Origin: Azophilus sp965220425
GTDB taxonomy: Bacteria; Pseudomonadota; Gammaproteobacteria; Pseudomonadales; Azotimanducaceae
DNA: 64,000 nucleotides
Assembly (NCBI GenBank): GCA_965220425.1
Contig: OZ244830.1
Coordinates: 2,976,001 to 3,040,000, forward strand
Direction of reading: 5' to 3'
Below the pieces are notes generated by a model that saw only the letters and a program-made list of their open reading frames with translations, was not told the DNA's origin and made no database searches. The stretch's first letter is position 1; every line of letters begins with the position of its first letter. Shown here one piece after another: positions 8,484-17,155 of this stretch. Both the position numbers and the translations under genes were made by a program.

Positions 8484-8526
8484 AGCCGCTAGCAGATGCA
8501 AGGTATCTTGCGCCAGCGGCTTTCTG
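8484..8526 (+). terminator. intrinsic terminator with nested hairpin
   Basis: Outer arms AGCCGCT (8484-8490) and AGCGGCT (8515-8521) are followed by TTT. An inner stem GCAAG-GTAT-CTTGC sits in the loop. It lies directly behind the 44-aa membrane peptide. Confidence 0.65.
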
Positions 8527-8745
8527 TATCAGGCTTCTGTATCCAGGTCCTGGACCATCGCCGAATCAAAACAGCGGATCCGCTATCATCAGCTACCCCT
8601 CGACCTCCTCGATCCGCTGCAGCGTGGTCTCACCCGCCGGCCGATTCCCGGCAACCAGGGCTCCCGCGAGCCGCGGGATGCGCACCAGCTAAACCGGACG
8701 CTAATCAAGCGGCCGGGAGGCGGTTCGATAGTTTTCCGATCAGCT

Positions 8746-9130
8746 TCAACCGTCCCCGTTCGGGTCCTCGAAAAGATCGCGGGTCGGGTTGTATATCTCG
8801 GTGTCCTCTTCGTCGATGGATGCCAACAGAGCCTCCAGAGCTGCACGCCTGGTGGCCTCGTCATGCGGCCGGCCGGCCAGGGGCGCCCTCGATCCACTGC
8901 CATGCAGCCAGACCGGGCAGTGGGGATCGGGGCAAAGCTCCAGGTCCGCGTGGTAGCCGTCCGCGTCCGTCCATTCGAGCAGGCGCACCGAGCGCGGCCG
9001 TGCCGGTATGTGCGAGAGACCGCAGCGCGGGCAGTCGCCAGGGCTGCGCGGCCGCTGCCGGCGCCGGTGCGCGCGCTTGGGCGCCCTTGGCGGAGCCCAG
9101 AATCCCCATGATGATGCGGGGGTCAGTCAC
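8746..9130 (-). pseudogene. small zinc-ribbon-like protein, one-base frameshift
   Basis: The GTG start at 9130 overlaps the stop of the gene before it by 4 bp. The first frame reads VTDPRIIMGILGSAKGAQAR. Skipping one T in CAGCCCTGGCGAC continues DCPRCGLSHIPARPRSVRLL and EWTDADGYHADLELCPDPHC, and ends DTEIYNPTRDLFEDPNGDG. Two cysteine pairs (CPRC and CPDPHC) suggest a zinc-binding treble-clef or ribbon of about 125 residues. A GTG at 8988 could still make an 80-residue C-terminal part. I do not recognise the family. It is the last gene of a three-gene coupled set. Confidence 0.5.
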
Positions 9131-9303
9131 TCGTTTCGCCTCCGAGCCTCGACGTTCTCCACGGCCCGGGCCGTCAGGCCGACGGCAAACACAAACGCAT
9201 CGGCCAGGCTTGGCATTCCAGATTGGCCCAGCCCAGCGAGATAGCGCCGGATCGCATGGAGCGGGTCGATCTGATCGCTCTGAATCCATATCGTGCTGCT
9301 CAT
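9127..9303 (-). CDS. 58-aa hypothetical protein in coupled micro-operon
   Basis: Starts at ATG 9303, inside the stop of the upstream small gene (ATGA overlap), and ends TGA 9127, inside the GTG start of the next (GTGA overlap). The peptide reads MSSTIWIQSDQIDPLHAIRR, YLAGLGQSGMPSLADAFVFA, VGLTARAVENVEARRRNE. It looks largely helical with a charged C-terminal end and no cysteines or signal peptide. The double 4-bp overlap is the main evidence that it is translated. Function unknown; the setting suggests a phage-like or mobile-element operon. Confidence 0.55.
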   Translation of the reverse strand: MSSTIWIQSDQIDPLHAIRRYLAGLGQSGMPSLADAFVFAVGLTARAVENVEARRRNE

Positions 9304-9551
9304 CTGGCCGGGCGCAGCCGTGCCGTTGTCCCCGCCTTCCGGGGGATGCCGTCGTCCACGTTTCTACGTCCAAAAAACGTGACTGCCTGGCGGCTATCAT
9401 AGGCGGCGGGCACCCTTGCGGGGCACCCCCCCTTGGGACAGGTGGTTGCAATATTTCTGGTTGTCCCGGGGCGGACTGGGTCAAGGGATTCCAGGGGGAG
9501 ATCGGGGGGCACTGGGGGCAGGTGGAGATCCAGGGGATTGCGGGGCGGCAT
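9300..9551 (-). CDS. 83-aa proline-rich hypothetical protein
   Basis: First gene of the coupled three-gene set, ATG 9551 to TGA 9300. The N-terminus is strongly proline- and leucine-rich (MPPRNPLDLHLPPVPPDLPL), followed by ATTCPKGGCPARVPAAYDS with a CPKGGC cysteine pair, and a basic end. Its stop overlaps the ATG of the next gene by 4 bp. It could be a real small protein or the tail of a longer decayed one. I do not recognise it, and no promoter can be assigned with confidence in 9552-9799. Confidence 0.45.
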   Translation of the reverse strand: MPPRNPLDLHLPPVPPDLPLESLDPVRPGTTRNIATTCPKGGCPARVPAAYDSRQAVTFFGRRNVDDGIPRKAGTTARLRPAR

Positions 9552-9799
9552 ACGGTTGCCTAAAGCCCCAGCGACGCGGTTAGGTATTTCTCCCCACCCC
9601 TTGCTCGCACGTAACCGCCCGACTTCATGTCAGTCGTGGACAACGGTACATCTATCCAGCAACATGACGCCAGCCTTCGGAAGTCTAATAGGGTGAAACC
9701 CAGGTGCTCTCTCGATTGTCCGCGATCAGCGCATCCCTTATGGCCTTCGAGGACCTACGGTTTTGTGGTTTGGTGTCTGGACGAACAGGATTCTAAATC

Positions 9800-11044
9800 T
9801 TGGCTGACATAGCGCGGCAAAACAACGTGATCCGAGTGTCTGGTGCGCTGTTGGATCAAGATCTACGCTATCTACTCTCGCAAATTTTTCAGGTACTTGA
9901 GAAGTCTGGATACCCGGACATAACACTGGATTTTTCCAGCTGCGAAAGAGCCTTTGCGAGCAACATGCTTGCCATATGCGCTCAAGCGATTGCCTACAGG
10001 GAAGCCAACATCGACTTCGAATTGATTGCTCCTGGTGACACACGGTTAAAGGGTCTTTTCCAGAACTGCAATTGGGCGTACCTCATCGACCCAAAGCGCT
10101 ACGCGCCCTCCACCTTTAAGGGCTACACCCACGTTCCAGCAACACACTATCAGTCGCCGTCCGAGCAGTTTCGTGCCGTAGATCGGATAGTCAACGCCAT
10201 GCTCGGTGCAGTTACGGAAATGGCGCGATCCGACTTTGGGGCTTTTGAGTGGTCGATCAACGAGATCATGGACAACGTACTAACTCATTCTGAATCCCAG
10301 ACGGGGGGGCTCGTACAGGTATCGACGTTTCAACAGAAGCGGAGGGTAATTCAATTTATCGTCGCAGACGCGGGCCTTGGTATCCCTGAGACCCTCAGGG
10401 AAGGTCACCCGGAAATCACTTCAGATCCTGATGCACTTGATAGGGCTGTTAGGGAGGGTGTCACTCGGGATAGATCTGTAGGGCAAGGGAACGGCCTATT
10501 CGGCACGTACCAAATTTGTAGCAACTGTCATGGTCGCTTTCGGCTCGACTCAGGGCATGCGAGCCTCAAATACTACGATGACACCCTCCATGTTTACCCA
10601 TCTCAGATTCCATACAGCGGGACGTTGGTCGTCGCCGAGATTGATTTTTCAGATCCGGGGCTGCTAGGTGCCGCTCTTCGGTTTGGGGGAAAGCAATACC
10701 GTCCTACAGATGTAGTTGAGCTCAACTATGAGATCGAAAACAGCGAGAGGATGAAATTCCTTCTGAAGGACGAGGCTGAATCTTTCGGTAGTCGCCCAGC
10801 GGGAACTCCGGTTAGGAACAAGCTGGCCAACCTTCTAAGAATGGGCGCGACCAAGGTCTATGTAGACATGAGGGACATTCCCATCGTATCCAGCAGTTTC
10901 GCCGATGAGGTATTCGGAAAGCTCTTCGTTGATTTGGGGCCAATCAAATTTGGTCAGGCAATCGAGATGGTAAATGCTGAGCCGACAGTAGCTCATTTGG
11001 TGGATCGCGCAATCATGCAGCGCATCACTGCCTCCGGCCATTAG
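9800..11044 (+). CDS. STAS / GHKL ATPase / DUF4325 three-domain protein
   Basis: The 414-residue protein starts at TTG 9800 behind an AGGA. Residues 1-100 resemble a STAS fold (NNVIRVSGALLDQDLRYLLS, DITLDFSSCERAFASN). The middle is a GHKL (anti-sigma/histidine-kinase-like) ATPase: N-box FEWSINEIMDNVLTHSES, G1 box FIVADAGLGIPETL, and GQGNGLFGTYQ as lid/G2. The last 80 residues (GTPVRNKLANLLRMGATKVY, VDMRDIPIVSSSFADEVFGK) match the STAS-like DUF4325 domain. Normally anti-sigma kinase and anti-anti-sigma STAS protein are separate partners; here both kinds of module are in one chain. It faces an Mrr-like endonuclease gene. The role is unknown; signalling or a defence sensor is inference. Confidence 0.8.
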   Translation: MADIARQNNVIRVSGALLDQDLRYLLSQIFQVLEKSGYPDITLDFSSCERAFASNMLAICAQAIAYREANIDFELIAPGDTRLKGLFQNCNWAYLIDPKRYAPSTFKGYTHVPATHYQSPSEQFRAVDRIVNAMLGAVTEMARSDFGAFEWSINEIMDNVLTHSESQTGGLVQVSTFQQKRRVIQFIVADAGLGIPETLREGHPEITSDPDALDRAVREGVTRDRSVGQGNGLFGTYQICSNCHGRFRLDSGHASLKYYDDTLHVYPSQIPYSGTLVVAEIDFSDPGLLGAALRFGGKQYRPTDVVELNYEIENSERMKFLLKDEAESFGSRPAGTPVRNKLANLLRMGATKVYVDMRDIPIVSSSFADEVFGKLFVDLGPIKFGQAIEMVNAEPTVAHLVDRAIMQRITASGH

Positions 11045-11295
11045 CATGTGACCTCCACTGTAGAGCTTTACGCCCGATTGTTTTGCGCGACATCCGGCAT
11101 GTCGAGCTGGAGCGGTGCCCCTGGGATGCTGCCCGAACGTGGAATCGGACGGGGGATTTCCTTGGCCGAAATGGGCGCGCTCGGCTCCCGCTGACTGCTG
11201 CATCCGCTGCGATTGACGTGCCGATCAGGGTGTCCCCGCGAGGGCGGGGCGAAGAAGGCGATCGCGGACGGACGGTGACGACTCTGAGCTGCGCG

Positions 11296-12315
11296 TCACG
11301 GCCAATCGGGACGATAACGATCAGGGACCCCAAGCAAGAAACACATCGATTGTAGACCACAGATCAATGTGACATCGCACTTGTCAGCCAGTTTGCGCGC
11401 ACCTTCGGTGAAGTCGGATGCCGAGCTGATCACGTACTTTGCTGCGGCACTTGATTGCGACTCGGCCCAGTCGACGATTTGCCTGACCGCAGCCTCGTCG
11501 TTCGGGTCGATACCCTGCTTCCACTTCACCTGCACCGCGATCTTGCCTGGCAGAAAGAGGCCGTAGCTCGCGGGGGGCGCCACCACGATGTCGGCATCTC
11601 CACCTTGCCCATCGTGGTGTCGGTGGTACTCGATCTCGTATCCTTGATCACGGAACGCCTGTCTGACGGCTTCTTCGAATCGCAGCCCATTCCATCCGCG
11701 CAACTGTTCTGCTAGGACTTCGGCAGCCACCTTGAAGGCGTGGTCCGCAGCCGCTCCGGTCAGGACGCTTTGAGGTTGCGCCGTCAGGGAACTCGGTCGC
11801 TTCAGGAGGTTTCTGGCGGCGGCCAGATGCTCCTTGCTGTAGCAGAACGAAACCGCCGGTCGGTGATTCGCCCTGGCAAACAGCCCGGACACCAGGAATG
11901 CATCGTTGTCTGCCCGGTAGTCAAACGTCTGCACACTGTCAGGGTCGACCGGTATCACGTGCCCGAAGTCTTTTGGCCCGGTCGAGAGTTCGAATCGATA
12001 CTCCTCGCTCACGCTCGCGATTGTAAACTGGTTCCATTTGGGCATTTTCGGCACCACCACGATATCAAGCGGCCCGACCTCCAGCATTCTGCTCAGAATG
12101 GCGAATCGCATCGGACTTGGATTTCCCCAGTTTTCATGTCGCTTATGGGCCGCTTCCCAGTCCACCTTTCCGACTCGTTGTCCGTCCGACTTCACCAGCG
12201 CAAGCCCCGGGGCGCCCCACCCCTGCCGCAGCCGCCCGCTGACCAGTTCGCTGTAGAGCCAACCATCATTTTCATCTGTGCGAAAGACGGTAAACCAATC
12301 GTGCTTCTCAGCCAT
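11296..12315 (-). CDS. Mrr-like restriction endonuclease
   Basis: ATG 12315 has GGAG eight bases upstream; a longer frame to 12426 exists but its extra residues look like noise. The 339-residue protein has an N-terminal domain of unknown type (KHDWFTVFRTDENDGWLYSE). The C-terminal third is a restriction-endonuclease fold: GWNGLRFEEAVRQAFRDQGY, then GQGGDADIVVAPP (catalytic Asp) and IAVQVKWKQGIDP, the Q-x-K signature of Mrr nucleases. Such enzymes cleave modified or foreign DNA. It is convergent with the STAS-GHKL gene (251 bp between stops). Both may belong to one defence locus, but opposite strands argue for independent control. Confidence 0.8.
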   Translation of the reverse strand: MAEKHDWFTVFRTDENDGWLYSELVSGRLRQGWGAPGLALVKSDGQRVGKVDWEAAHKRHENWGNPSPMRFAILSRMLEVGPLDIVVVPKMPKWNQFTIASVSEEYRFELSTGPKDFGHVIPVDPDSVQTFDYRADNDAFLVSGLFARANHRPAVSFCYSKEHLAAARNLLKRPSSLTAQPQSVLTGAAADHAFKVAAEVLAEQLRGWNGLRFEEAVRQAFRDQGYEIEYHRHHDGQGGDADIVVAPPASYGLFLPGKIAVQVKWKQGIDPNDEAAVRQIVDWAESQSSAAAKYVISSASDFTEGARKLADKCDVTLICGLQSMCFLLGVPDRYRPDWP

Positions 12316-12778
12316 TCCCATTGCTCCACGCATATTATGGTTCGCGCGATTGTCCGCTGGCCGCCGCGGCGAAACAACCGAGAGTTCAAGATCTACGGGT
12401 TTGTTCCGGGAACAACGATTGGCCAAACAACTGGACCGAAGCTTGCCGGGAGAAGGCCATCGCCAACCGCCGCGAGCTGCAGGCGTTCAACGACGGCTGG
12501 CGTCTCGACGCGATCCGCGACGCCCGGGCACTCGGGCTCCCGTGACGACAAACGGCGAACGCGTTCAACGAACTCGGCCCCGGTTGCCGCGGCGAACGAA
12601 AAGAGCGCAGTGCGGACAGGCTCAATTATACCAGGCGCAGATTGGCGAGGTGATTTAGCGGCAACTCTTGACTTGAGCGGGGTGATCGCGGAAAAGGCAC
12701 CGCGATTGCATCTCGATATCGCCCTGGCCATTTTCGCTGCGTCCAGGTTCGTTGGCCTGGGACTGGAGGGAGTTCTTC
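12316..12778. other. 463 bp of gene remnants
   Basis: A plus-strand frame closing at 12545 reads NNWTEACREKAIANRRELQA, then FNDGWRLDAIRDARALGLP. It looks like the C-terminus of a lost protein. Beyond it to 12778 I see no recognisable coding sequence. A GGAGGG ribosome-binding site just before 12779 belongs to the next gene. Confidence 0.4.
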
Positions 12779-12867
12779 ATGGACCCGAACGCTTACAATC
12801 TTTTGCGGAATCGGCCGGCAATCGAAAAATTGCGGGAGGGCGACATTGACCTGCTACTGTGCTCCTA

Positions 12868-14096
12868 GTGGTCCAACAACTTTGAAATGATCAGTATTTC
12901 ATGTAAACTCTCAAGTAGGTGGTCTAACCTATTAATAGCTGAGGATTTTGATACGGTGAAGATATACAAGGTAACGTTAGCGAGCGAAGAGCGGGCCATG
13001 CTAAAGGAACTGGTGTCCGTGGGCAAAGCCGCCGCCCGTAAAATCACGCACGCCCGGATACTGTTGCTGGCGGATGGGAATTCGGACGACGGCAAACAGA
13101 CTGACGATGCTATCGCCAAGGCGTTGCAAGTCGGCACGGCAACCGTCGCTCGCGTTCGCCGCCGTTTTGTGGAACAAGGACTTCAATCGGCGTTGAATCG
13201 CCAGTTTCAGCACAACCGGAGAGCCAAGAAATTGGATGGCGAGGGCGAGGCTTTTCTAGTGGCGACGGCCTGTTCGGCGGCGCCAGCGGGACGCAAATCC
13301 TGGACATTGAGGTTGTTGGCGGACCGCCTGGTCGAATGCGACATCGTCGACTCCATCAGTGCCGAGGCGGTGAGACGGACACTAAAAAAAACGAACTTAA
13401 GCCTTGGTTGAAAGAATGCTGGTGTATTCCGCCGAAACGCAATGCCGACTTCGTCTGCGCGATGGAAGACATCCTGGAAGTCTATCAACGTGATTTTGCT
13501 GAGAACGAGGTGCTGGTCTGCATGGATGAAACCAGCAAGCAACACATCAAGGAAACCCGCACGCCAGCACCGACACGGCCGGGCGATCCGGCGAAATACG
13601 ATTACGAATACGAACGCAATGGCGTCAGCAACCTGTTCATGCTGTGCGCGCCGCTCGAGGGTTGGCGGCATGTCAAGGTGACGGATCGTCACACGAAGGT
13701 GGATTGGGCGGAGTTGATCCAGGAATTGGTGGATGACCATTACCCGGGAAAACGCAAGATCGTGTTGGTCATGGACAACTTGAACACCCATAAATTGACC
13801 TCGCTATACGAAGCCTTCGACCCGGCGCAGGCGCGCCGGATCGCCGAGCGGCTGGAGATTCATTTCACCCCCAAGCATGGCAGTTGGCTGAACATCGCTG
13901 AAATTGAAATTGGCGTCATGGCGCGGCAATGCCTCGATCGCCGCTTGGGAAACCAACAAATCTTGAGAAGTGAAATTGACGCATGGCGAAAACAGCGCAA
14001 CGAGGAAGCAATTTGCGTCAACTGGCGACTCACAACGGATGATGCACGCATAAAGCTGAAGTCACTTTACCCATCAATACAAAGTTGACAGAGTAC
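12868..14096 (+). mobile_element. IS630-family insertion sequence
   Basis: 1229 bp between duplicated TA dinucleotides at 12866-12867 and 14097-14098, both within CTAG, the known IS630 target. Including CTAG, the two ends match in 15 of 20 positions (CTAGTGGTCC... against CTAGTACTCT..., both running into CAACTTTG). It interrupts the PD-(D/E)XK nuclease gene. Confidence 0.85.
12956..14088 (+). CDS. IS630 transposase made by -1 frameshift
   Basis: A GTG at 12956 (VKIYKVTLASEERAML), preceded by GAGG, opens the first frame. It carries the helix-turn-helix AIAKALQVGTATVARVRRRF and stops at about 13411. The second frame, offset by -1, carries VLVCMDETSKQHIKETR (first Asp), IVLVMDNLNTHKLTSLYEAF (second Asp) and TPKHGSWLNIAEIEIGVM (Glu). 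They join at eight A (13384-13391), where CTA AAA AAA ACG can slip to give LKKNELKPWL, the continuous family sequence. Programmed -1 frameshifting at A-runs is established for several IS630/Tc1-like elements, so this is probably functional, not a mutation. Confidence 0.8.
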
Positions 14097-14570
14097 TAGT
14101 TGCACGTCACCGGGCCGTTGCGCCAGTTGTTCGCCGGCCTCTGGGACGCCGAGGTCGACGGATTCGAGGGGGCGTGGGTGTCGCACGACGACGAGGACGG
14201 CGAGTCGGACCTCGTTGTCGCCTTCAAGAGCGACACTACCACGCTGATTCTCCTGATCGAGAACAAGGTGGCCGCTGAATTCCAGCCCGAGCAGCAACGC
14301 CGCTACCGTGCGCGTGCCGAGCGGTGGCAACAAACGGAACCTTACCCCGAAGTCAAAACCGATCTTGTGGGCGGATAGGAACTATAACCGATGTCTTTCG
14401 CGATTGAGGCAAGTACTTGCGGGGCTCTGCTGTCGATGGATAGGTTGCCGCAACGTGGTGAATCCTTGGTGAATGGTGCTGCACGAGCATTAGGCCTCGA
14501 ACGTTCTGGAGCGCGATTGAGTGAATTTCCGTACCAGGCCGAATGCGGCCCTGGGCGGACGCCCCTGCGA

Positions 14571-15449
14571 TCAGAGGGTGGTGGCCTGCGGTAAAGCGGG
14601 TGGTGCACGCGCCACCCGCTTGAGCAGGGCTTCGCGGCGCTGGACCTGCGCGAGGATGTGGCGGATCTGCGGCGGGTCCTCGATGCTGGCAATGACTCTG
14701 AGCTTCCCACCGCAGTCCGGGCAGGTCTCGATATCGATGGCAAATACGCGCTTCAGTCGCCGCATCCAGCTCATCGGGGCGGTGGGTTGGTCGTTGTCTA
14801 CTTGGCCGCGGGGCCGGTGCGGCACGATGCGGGCGCGGTGTGTGCAGTGGGGTGCGAACACCGCGTGGAAGCGAGTGAGGTTGAGGCGCGGCCTGGGCGC
14901 CAGAGCAGCCCGTCTGGCAATGAAATCCAGCGGTTCCAGTACAACAGGAGTCGAGCCGTCACGGCAGGGACGCTTGTATGGGTAGACGACCCGGCCTCGA
15001 CGATCCAGTGATAGTCGTTGGGTGGCAATCGGTGGGCGCGGGATGTAACGGCACAGGCGTTCCAGCTTTGATCGCTGATGCGCTTCGCACACGGTGGCGG
15101 CGTGCGGGGAAAAGCCGGCCACCTGGGCCAGCAGGCCGCAACCCGTTGAATCGTCCACCGGCGCTACGCTGTAGAGGGTGAGGGCTTTACGCCCTGCATG
15201 GGGAGTTGATACAGAAGCGTCTGTTCCGGCCGGTGCCGGTGGTAGCCAAAGGCTGATTGAGCCGATACAAGTAATGAGACAGACACCGACCTGGTGAACC
15301 AGGCAGGTTGGGCCTTTCACGGTGTGCCTGGGAGGCCAGGTTGTCATCAGCGAATCGAGCGCTCGTGCGTAGGAAATCTCCGCGCCCGCCAGATGTTTCT
15401 TACAGCTCAGCTCACCGCTGGTTGCCTGAATCCAATCGCCTCGGCCCAA
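14571..15449 (-). pseudogene. IS91-family transposase, C-terminal half only (copy 2)
   Basis: Same 292-codon frame as copy 1 with a handful of substitutions (for example CRYIPRPPIA instead of CRYITRPPIA, and FAPHCTHRARI instead of FAPNRKHRARI). The HUH catalytic part is missing here too. Because both copies share the same truncation point, the truncated form itself was the unit that multiplied. Confidence 0.75.
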
Positions 15450-15609
15450 TGGGCTTGGCCGATGTTCCGTTCACCATCCAGATCCGCAATCGTCCGTGCC
15501 ACTTTCAACACCCGCTGGCATCCGCGGGGGGACAGGCTGAGTTGCTCGGGGACAAGGGCTGGAAAGGAATGGGCGATTGGTTGGGCACGGCGACAAGCTC
15601 TACAAGGGG
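15407..15609 (-). pseudogene. comM: comM 3' fragment carried by IS91-like unit (copy 2)
   Basis: Same captured ComM tail as in copy 1 (VLKVARTIADLDGERNIGQA). Its border at 15609 is fused to a TonB-receptor fragment on the other strand. Confidence 0.7.
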
Positions 15610-16139
15610 ACGCAAATAGCAAGGCAACGACCCAGGGCATCGAGATCGACGGACGCTGGGCAGCGGCCGACTGGCTGCAGTTCGCCGGATCGCTGGCCAT
15701 CCTGGATGCGGAATACGACAGTTACGACAATGCGCCCTGTTCAAGGACGTCCCAGGCCGCGGGCATGACGGTCTGCGATCTGTCCGGGGAGGCGCTGCCG
15801 TTCGCCCAGGACGTATCGGCGAACCTGTCGGCGGACCTCGACGATCCGTTGAGCGACGCGTTGCGCCTGGTGGGCGGTGTCGTGGTATCCATCGGCGACG
15901 ACTACTTCTCCGATACCACCCTTGAAGCGGACCTGAAGAGCGATTCCGTGACCAAGGTGGCGGCGCGCCTCGGCATCGCGGATGCGAACGATACCTGGGA
16001 GATTGCTGTCTCCGGGCTGAACCTGACCAACGAGAAGGTGATTACGGGCAGCAACGTGCTGTTCGGATACGACATCGCCTATCTCGGCGCACCGCGCACC
16101 ATAATGCTGCAGGGGTCCTACAGATTTGGGGGCGATTAG
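15610..16139 (+). pseudogene. TonB-dependent receptor, C-terminal fragment
   Basis: The frame enters from the IS91-like unit without its own start. It reads TTQGIEIDGRWAAADWLQFA, GSLAILDAEYDSYDNAPC, WEIAVSGLNLTNEKVITGSN and ends IMLQGSYRFGGD. Alternating beta-strands, the late LNLTNE motif and the terminal aromatic residue shortly before the stop are typical of the last strands of TonB-dependent outer-membrane receptors. The plug and most of the barrel are missing, replaced by the mobile unit. The remaining frame is free of stops, so the truncation is recent. Confidence 0.75.
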
Positions 16140-17115
16140 CCGCCGCGACTTCGTCAATGGGGCGCTCGTCGGCGCGGGCGCATCGTTGCTTTCGGCGTGT
16201 GCGCCGGCAGACCGGATTGAGCGCCCCAGCCGCCCCCTGACACCACCCGGGATGACCTGGCTATGCGGCGGGAGACGCCTACTATTACGACCGGCTCGGG
16301 GTCCCCCGGCAGTTCGACTACAGTCCCCCGGCGGGCGGCGCCGAGTCGATTCGCTTCGGCAACGACAACTACGGCTTCCTGTACTGGTTGCAGGACCGCA
16401 TCGACATACCCTGTTCATCGGCAACGACAGCACGCTGCTCGAGCGCTATCGGCAAGCCGGCATCAGCCGGGTGCAACTCACCTACAACCGCACGGTTCCG
16501 GCGGGAACGGGCTGCATGGAGCCTCGCGACGGCGGCTTGACGCTATTCGGCAGGGAAGTGGTGGAACGTCTGAACGAACTCGGCATGCTGGTCGACACCG
16601 GCCACTGCAGTCCGAACACCGTGATCGATGCCGCGGCTGTGTCGAGCAAACCGATTGCCTGTTCCCACGCCGGTCTGCGTTCCGTTGCGCCCGCCATCCG
16701 GCGTACGCAACCGGACGCGGCGCTCAGGAAACTGGCCGAAACCGGGGGAGTTTTCGGGGTGGTCAGCTTCCCCGGGACACTGGTGAACGCAGACTGGTGC
16801 ACCGTCGCCGACTATGCCGCCAACATCGAAATTGCCGTCAACCTGATGGGCATCGAACACGTGGGGTTCGCCATGGACCACGTCACCGGAGCCTCCCTGC
16901 AGGAGATACTGACGGCCCCGGAGTGGCCGCGACAGGCGGCGAAGGATGTCGGCGTCACCTTCTGGCCCTGGTCCGACGGGCATCTGGGCCTGGAAAACCA
17001 CACCGGCTACCCGAACCTGACCCGCGCCCTGGTGGCCAGGGGATACAAGGACGATGACATCCGTAAGATCATGGGCGGCAACTGGATCAGGCTGATTCGG
17101 GATACCATCGGCTGA
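16126..17115 (+). pseudogene. mosaic: secreted-protein N-terminus joined to membrane dipeptidase (M19) C-terminus
   Basis: The first residues form a twin-arginine/lipoprotein-like leader (ISRRDFVNGALVGAGASLLS, then ACAP). Next, in a different frame, comes a segment reading DAYYYDRLGVPRQFDYSPPA and SIRFGNDNYGFLYWLQDRI, not part of any dipeptidase I know. From about 16410 the frame carries M19 sequence: GMLVDTGHCSPNTVIDAAAV, PIACSHAGLRSVAP, GIEHVGFAMDHVTG, NLTRALVARGYKDDDIRKIM. The M19 N-terminal metal-binding HxD strand is absent. A deletion has fused two genes, and activity is unlikely. M19 enzymes hydrolyse dipeptides in the periplasm. Confidence 0.65.
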
Positions 17116-17155
17116 TACGCGGCCTCGCGATGGAGCCGGGTTCGAGGCGGGCCGT

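Larger units (their letters stand above)
12779..14369 (+). pseudogene. PD-(D/E)XK nuclease-superfamily protein, split by IS630 and cut by IS91-like unit
   Basis: ATG 12779 follows a GGAGGG site: MDPNAYNLLRNRPAIEKLRE, GDIDLLLCS. The IS630 element is inserted here. Past it the same gene resumes at 14100 with LHVTGPLRQLFAGLWDAEVD and ESDLVVAFKSDTTTLILLIE, then NKVAAEFQPEQQRRYRARAE. The spaced Asp and E-N-K are the catalytic D...ExK of the PDDEXK_4 group. It ends at 14369 where the second IS91-like unit begins. Removing the IS630 and one TA leaves an in-frame TAG at the join, so the reading frame was already broken before insertion unless TAG was read through. Likely an old defence or accessory nuclease. 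Confidence 0.65.
14370..15609 (-). mobile_element. IS91-like 1240-bp unit with captured comM fragment, copy 2
   Basis: Nearly identical to 4612-5851, same length, ends and orientation, so the two form direct repeats 8.5 kb apart. Left of it is the cut PD-(D/E)XK nuclease gene; right of it a TonB-receptor fragment. The genes broken on the two sides do not match each other, so insertion was accompanied by loss or exchange of flanking DNA, or the block spread by recombination. Confidence 0.8.
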
